NCBI RefSeq assembly: GCF_008122205.1
Contig: NZ_PHNJ01000005.1
Location: 1 to 64,000 of the forward strand
Direction of reading: 5' to 3'
DNA length: 64,000 nucleotides
From: Natronococcus pandeyae
GTDB taxonomy: Archaea; Halobacteriota; Halobacteria; Halobacteriales; Natrialbaceae
Shown here: piece by piece, positions 59,801 to 64,000 of the stretch
Position numbering within the stretch: the first letter of the stretch is position 1
Layout: each line of letters begins with the position of its first letter
Position numbers and translations under genes: made by a program
The notes under the pieces: generated by a model
What the model was told of the DNA's origin: nothing
The model's input: only the letters and a program-made list of their open reading frames with translations
Database searches by the model: none

Positions 59801-59807
59801 CGCTTCC

Positions 59808-61688
59808 TTACGAAGGAACGACGGTAACCGGGTCCTTGCGGTCGATCGCGTGCTCGAGGTCGTCCGCGATAGCGCTCCCTCTCGAGACCTGGATCTCGCC
59901 GCCGCGACTCACCGTCGCGGTAAAGAGGTACTCGCCACCAGCCTGGACCTCGACGGTCTCGCCGTGGTTGCCGTCGACGGGGATGACGATGTGCCTCGAG
60001 GTGATCTCCGGCTGAACCATCTGTCCGGGTTGGGAGCCGCCGCCACCGCTGGCACCAGCACCAGCGCCACCGCCGCCACCGGCGTTCGCCCCGTAGTTGG
60101 GGTTCTCGTCGTGGGTTCGGACGTCGATGTCGATCCCCAACCGGTTCTCGACGTCGGTGATGCGCCCGCCGCCCTTGCCGATGACGCTCGAGATGTCGTC
60201 GTCTTCGACGTAGACGACGGCCTTGTCCTGGCTCCTGAGTTCGACGTCGACGTAGCCGCGGGCGATCGACCGGATCTCGCGTTCGATCTCCTGTTTGGCG
60301 ATGCGGTCGACGCCGGATTCGGTTCCGGGGCCGCCCTCGTCGTCTTTGAGGGGGACGGTGACGACCTGGCGGTTGAAGGTGTAGATCTCGTACTCCGGCT
60401 CACCAGTCTCGAAGTTGGTGACCTGGATCACGGGACGGGCGAGGTCTTCCTCGGTGAGGCCCGCGGGGACCTTGACCTCCGTCCGCACGTCGTAGACGGT
60501 GTTGACCTCCCCGGCTTCGATGTAGACGACGGTGTCGACGACCTGCGGGATCATCCCCAGTTCGACGCGGCCGACGAGTCGCTGGAGCGCGTCGATCGGT
60601 CGCGTCGCGTGGACGACGCCGATCATGCCGACACCGGCCAGGCGCATGTCCGCGAACACCTCGAAGTCGTTGGTCTTGCGGACCTCGTCGTAGATGGTGT
60701 AGTCCGGCCGGACCATCAGTAGTGCGTCGGCGGTCTTCTCCATCTCGCCGGCCAGCTCCGTGTACTGGGTGATCTCGGGGCCGACCTGCAGGTCGCGGGG
60801 TTTCTCCATCGTCTTGACCGCGTAGTCGTGCTCCGAGATGAACCGGGCGACCGCCTGGGCGAACGTCGACTTCCCGGCGCCCGGCGCACCCGAGATCAGG
60901 ACGCCGCGCTGGCGCTCGAGCAGCCGATCCTTCAGCTCGTCGGCCTTCTCGTAGTCCTCGATGTCGGTCTGGGCGATCGGTCGGACGGCGGTGATCTCGA
61001 TGCCGTCCGAGAACGGGGGCCGGCCGATGGCGATCCGGTAGTCGCGAAACTGGACGATCTTCATCCCCGGCTCCGAGAGTTCGATGAAGCCGTCGTGGGA
61101 TTCCTTGGCGCCGTCGACGATCTCGCGGGCGTACTCGTCGATCGTCTCCTCGCCGAGCGGTTCGTCGGCGATCTCTTCGTAGCGCATCTCGCCGAGCTCT
61201 CCCCGTTTGGCCTTCGGGACGGCGCCGGACCGCAGGTGGACGCTCATCGTCTGGTCGTCGAAGAACTCCTCGACGGTCAGCGTTCCGACCTCTCGGATCT
61301 CCGGTGAGACGTGCTCGACGTCGAGTCCCTTGGCCTGGGCGACCTCGGCCTGGACGATGTCGCTGGTGAGGAAGGTGGCGTCGAGTCCCTCCGCGAGGTC
61401 GCGAATCAGCGCGTCGATCTCGCCCTCGGAGGCGTGTCCGCGCTCGATCGCGCTGGGTCGTTCACCGATGTACTCGAGGGAGATGACCCCCTCGTCGGCG
61501 AGTTCGGCGAGCCGCTGGAGTTCGGAGAGACCGTCCCAGCCGCTGTCGAGCCCGTCGTTTGCCTGGGCCTCGAGTTCTGCGACGACGGCTTCCGGCACCG
61601 AGATCGTCGCTCCCTCGAACTGCCCGTCTTCGATCGTCGCTGAGACGCGACCGTCGATAACGACGCTCGTATCCGGAACAACGTTCAT
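59808..61688 (-). CDS. PINA-type ATPase (PIN + T2SSE-like ATPase + KH)
   Basis: A 626-residue multidomain protein. A PIN domain at about residues 1-130 has VVPDTSVVIDGR and TSDIVQAEVAQAKG. A secretion-type ATPase at about 210-460 has Walker A ISGAPGAGKSTFAQA, and HATRPIDALQRLVGR follows. A KH-like module near 510-550 has SSVIGKGGGRI. A poly-Gly linker then precedes the C-terminal beta domain. In Sulfolobus PINA acts as a hexameric helicase with Hjc at Holliday junctions. ATG 61688 opens the PIN fold. Confidence 0.92.
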   Translation of the reverse strand: MNVVPDTSVVIDGRVSATIEDGQFEGATISVPEAVVAELEAQANDGLDSGWDGLSELQRLAELADEGVISLEYIGERPSAIERGHASEGEIDALIRDLAEGLDATFLTSDIVQAEVAQAKGLDVEHVSPEIREVGTLTVEEFFDDQTMSVHLRSGAVPKAKRGELGEMRYEEIADEPLGEETIDEYAREIVDGAKESHDGFIELSEPGMKIVQFRDYRIAIGRPPFSDGIEITAVRPIAQTDIEDYEKADELKDRLLERQRGVLISGAPGAGKSTFAQAVARFISEHDYAVKTMEKPRDLQVGPEITQYTELAGEMEKTADALLMVRPDYTIYDEVRKTNDFEVFADMRLAGVGMIGVVHATRPIDALQRLVGRVELGMIPQVVDTVVYIEAGEVNTVYDVRTEVKVPAGLTEEDLARPVIQVTNFETGEPEYEIYTFNRQVVTVPLKDDEGGPGTESGVDRIAKQEIEREIRSIARGYVDVELRSQDKAVVYVEDDDISSVIGKGGGRITDVENRLGIDIDVRTHDENPNYGANAGGGGGAGAGASGGGGSQPGQMVQPEITSRHIVIPVDGNHGETVEVQAGGEYLFTATVSRGGEIQVSRGSAIADDLEHAIDRKDPVTVVPS

Positions 61689-61802
61689 ACCCCATAGTGG
61701 TTTCCGAACGGCAATAAGGATATTCAAGCATACGAAGGGTCGGTGGCGCACGAGTCGCCGATTGCGGTGCAATCAACTCGCTGGGGAACCAACCGAGCTG
61801 GT

Positions 61803-62927
61803 ATGTCGGTCGCCGAACTAACGCGCGAACTCGTAGCGATCCCGAGCCACGAGGACGAGACGGCCGTAGGTGACGTGCTCGAGCAGTGGCTTCGCCGCGA
61901 GACCGCGGCCGCAGTGACCCGAGACGACGCCGGAAACGTGATCGCAAGAAAGGGCGAGGGCGCCGAGACGCTCGCACTCGTCGGCCACCACGACGTCGTC
62001 GAACCTGCCGCGTCACAGGTGGCTGGCGACGAAGACGAGTACGTCGTCGAAGAGCGGGACGGCCGCCTCTACGGGCGCGGCACGGCGGACATGAAGGGCG
62101 CGGTCGCCGCGGCGGCGATCGCGTTTCGGGACAGCGAGGTGCCACGCACCTCGAGCGGCCGGACGCAGTCCGACGACGCGGAGCCGGCTGGCGAACTCGT
62201 CTTCGCGAGTTTCGTCGGCGAAGAGGTCGGCGGTGTCGGTGCGCGCCACGCCATCGATCAGGGGTTCGCGCCCGAGTACGCGATCGTCGGCGAGGGATCG
62301 ACGGGCTACTCGGCGCCCGGCGTCACCGACGTGGCCGTCGCCCACAAGGGCCGTCGCGGAAGTACGATCACAGCCCGTGGGGAGCGCGCCCACGCGAGCG
62401 AGCAGGAGGCCGGCGAGAACGCGATCTACCGCGCGACGGACGCCGTCGAGATCGTTCGCGACCTCGAGCCGCCGAGCGTCGAGGTCGCCGGTGAAACGCT
62501 CGAGGGCAGCGCCGTCGTCACGGAGATCGAGGGCGGAACGGCGATGAACGTCGTTCCCGATCGCTGTGAGATTACCGTCGACGAACGGACGGTCCCCGGC
62601 GAGCGGGCGGCCCTCGAGGCGGTCGAGGATCTCGCGGGTGTGGAGTGGGTGATCGATCAGGATCTACCGCCGATGCAGTGTGACGACGACGCCTTCGCCC
62701 GGACCGTCCTCGAGGCGGCCGACGCCGTCCAGCCCGAGACGCCGGCGCTCGTAACGAAGCCCCACGCGACCGACGCCGGCTGGCTCGCAGCGGCCGGGAC
62801 GGAGTGCGTGGTCTGCGGTGCCGCAGAGCCCGGCGAGGCGCACACCGACGACGAGAGCGTCTCGATTGCTGTGCTCGAGCGCTGTGCGGAACTCTATCGG
62901 CGGGCGGCCGAACGCTGGCCGCGGTGA
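61803..62927 (+). CDS. M20 family metallopeptidase (ArgE/DapE-like)
   Basis: A 374-residue M20 peptidase. Zinc-binding positions are His and Asp in LVGHHDVVEPA, Asp in YGRGTADMKGAVAA, Glu-Glu in FVGEEVGGVGARHA, and His in VTKPHATDAGW near the end. A lid domain sits between. It is related to ArgE/DapE/Lys deacylases; haloarchaeal neighbours do not decide the substrate. ATG 61803 is preferred over 61743 because SVAELTRELVAIPSHEDE is the family start. Confidence 0.9.
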   Translation: MSVAELTRELVAIPSHEDETAVGDVLEQWLRRETAAAVTRDDAGNVIARKGEGAETLALVGHHDVVEPAASQVAGDEDEYVVEERDGRLYGRGTADMKGAVAAAAIAFRDSEVPRTSSGRTQSDDAEPAGELVFASFVGEEVGGVGARHAIDQGFAPEYAIVGEGSTGYSAPGVTDVAVAHKGRRGSTITARGERAHASEQEAGENAIYRATDAVEIVRDLEPPSVEVAGETLEGSAVVTEIEGGTAMNVVPDRCEITVDERTVPGERAALEAVEDLAGVEWVIDQDLPPMQCDDDAFARTVLEAADAVQPETPALVTKPHATDAGWLAAAGTECVVCGAAEPGEAHTDDESVSIAVLERCAELYRRAAERWPR

Positions 62928-62934
62928 GCGGGCG

Positions 62935-63276
62935 TCACTCGTGGTCCGTCGTTTCGTCAGCGTCGGATACGTCGGTCGGTTCGGGCGTCTCGTCGGCCGA
63001 GGATTCGTCGGCGGTTGGTGGTTCGGTCGCCTCACCGGCTTCTGTTCCGTCGTCTTCCGCAGTGACGGTGTCCTCCTCAGTCACGTCGGGTTTCGTCTCC
63101 GTCGTCGTCTCGAGTTCGCGGACGTCCTCGCTGCCACACTCCGGACACTCGTCGTGTTCCGTGTAGAACCGTTCACCGCACTCCGCACAGGCGTAGCTCG
63201 CTTCGTTGTCGGCCGCCTCCTTCGCCTCCTGCGTGAATTTTCCGACCTTCCGGCCGAGATTCTCGAAAAAGCCCAT
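62935..63276 (-). CDS. DUF7093-type zinc-ribbon protein
   Basis: A 113-residue protein. A basic N-terminal helix (ENLGRKVGKFTQEAKEAADN) precedes a zinc ribbon (YACAECGERFYTEHDECPECG) and an acidic Thr/Asp/Glu-rich tail that is probably disordered. It matches the haloarchaeal DUF7093 family, of unknown function. It converges with the M20 gene seven bases away. Confidence 0.72.
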   Translation of the reverse strand: MGFFENLGRKVGKFTQEAKEAADNEASYACAECGERFYTEHDECPECGSEDVRELETTTETKPDVTEEDTVTAEDDGTEAGEATEPPTADESSADETPEPTDVSDADETTDHE

Positions 63277-63538
63277 TTGTCACACCTTGACGATCGAACC
63301 GGATAACTCTTCACCACTTCCCTGAGACGGTCGGGTGAACGTCGTTCCCCGCTCGATAGCAACACGGCACTGTGATCGAGCGAAAATCGCTTTAACCGGC
63401 GGTACGACGTCTCGAGCGGCTGCGATACCTCTCCGCTATGGAGTGCGGCTCTCTCGGCCGAAAAATGGCCGAAGGTTCGTCGACGTGGGCCGAAGGCTGC
63501 GTCGCACGGCCGATCGGCGAGTCGCCGCTAGCGGGTCG

Positions 63539-63895
63539 TTAGACGCCGGGGACGCCGACGGCCTCGAACCCGGTGATGCCGAGCGCCGCGAGGGCGTACA
63601 GCACGATCAACACGGTAACCCATGCGAGGATACCGATCATCGCGGCGGCCGTCCACTCGCCGGGGTACCGGAAGTTGATCACTGCGATGTACGCGATCAG
63701 GGCCAGCAACGGCCCCAGGAGTGGGATCCAGCCGACCGTAAAGCCGACGACAGCCCACACGATCGCGCCAATTAACGCCGTGACGATGGCGTGGTCGTAG
63801 TCTCCACCGCCAACGATCACACGTGCGCCGACGTAGATGCCGAGCGCACCGATGAGCAGGCTGACGAGGAACACGACGGCTGATGCTAGGACCAT
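63539..63895 (-). CDS. four-helix membrane protein
   Basis: A 118-residue protein with four hydrophobic helices (starting VLASAVVFLVSLLIGALGIY). Motifs such as WAVVGFTVGWIPLLGPLLA and INFRYPGEW connect them. It is probably a haloarchaea-specific inner-membrane protein; function unknown. The gene is complete, starting at ATG 63895. Confidence 0.7.
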   Translation of the reverse strand: MVLASAVVFLVSLLIGALGIYVGARVIVGGGDYDHAIVTALIGAIVWAVVGFTVGWIPLLGPLLALIAYIAVINFRYPGEWTAAAMIGILAWVTVLIVLYALAALGITGFEAVGVPGV

Positions 63896-64000
63896 TGCAT
63901 CTCAACCCTCGCCACTGCGGGCGAACAGTTCACGGCTTGCACGTTCCACATTCCTATCACCGGTCGGGTTTCTCGTCCCCGTTCTGTGCGGAGAGCGGCT
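63896..64000. other. intergenic end of window
   Basis: The last 105 bases contain no complete gene. They presumably include the promoter of the minus-strand gene at 63539-63895 and may hold part of a feature cut by the window edge. Confidence 0.4.

Overview
The window is haloarchaeal chromosome (class Halobacteria). The base composition is GC-rich, the predicted proteins are strongly acidic, and many genes have a TATA-like box about 25-30 bp before the start codon (leaderless transcripts). Archaeal or haloarchaeal markers include aIF1, Sec61 beta, RLI/ABCE1, archaemetzincin, PINA, HTH-10/Bat and HalOD1 domains, F420 enzymes and Tat-lipoprotein cupredoxin. Placement near Natrialbales (Natrinema/Haloterrigena-like) is only an inference from the style of the intergenic repeats. 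No complete transposase, integrase or CRISPR array was found.

Layout. 1-341 is the distal end of an rRNA operon: the 3' end of 5S rRNA, a terminator-like hairpin, then tRNA-Cys with its own TATA box. 342-1042 is a lower-GC gap between tRNA-Cys and a convergent tRNA-Lys, and holds decayed copies of both tRNA 3' ends. 1182-4610 carries a ParB-like DUF7119 protein, DUF2267 and DUF892 proteins, small acidic proteins and a decayed HalOD1 gene. 4738-10036 is a housekeeping block: a two-gene Na+ symporter, RimI, the DUF5810/DUF5809 pair, two divergent Nudix hydrolases, a rhodanese and aIF1. 10121-14402 is a MoxR ATPase-DUF58-transglutaminase operon with 4-bp overlaps. 14736-24213 holds CspA, an F420 pair (cofE-mer), a phosphodiesterase, a cupredoxin lipoprotein, a Nudix-aIF2B fusion, acetyltransferases, a D-2-hydroxyacid dehydrogenase, an FKBP-type isomerase and EngB.

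24301-30078 is a four-gene operon: an NRAMP-like transporter, then HyuA, HyuB and an Asp/Glu-racemase-superfamily enzyme. It probably imports and hydrolyses a cyclic amide or hydantoin-like compound. 30221-38845 is mixed housekeeping: DUF389, Nog1, HisE, BFN, PdxT, Sec61 beta, a glutamate-cysteine-ligase-like protein, thioredoxin and a small copper protein. 38900-42674 is bounded by two directly oriented diverged copies of a small non-coding element and carries an HTH-10 regulator, a single-domain response regulator, NpdG and a VOC protein. 42697-50721 includes GDPD, a FAD/Rieske oxidoreductase, HAD, an HExxH membrane protein, archaemetzincin and RLI.

51172-57588 is the most interesting part. 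A DUF7344 regulator and two short-signal secreted proteins with a shared TasA/AbpA-like N-terminal motif lie beside a DUF1102/CARDB membrane protein, a SipW/Sec11-type signal peptidase with a large C-terminal extension, and a DUF5305 membrane protein. I interpret this as a candidate haloarchaeal surface-fibre (biofilm-matrix) assembly locus comparable to Bacillus tapA-sipW-tasA. The putative fibre subunits are unusually AT-rich. 57898-63895 closes with a winged-helix regulator, NadE, PINA, an M20 peptidase and small membrane or zinc-ribbon proteins.
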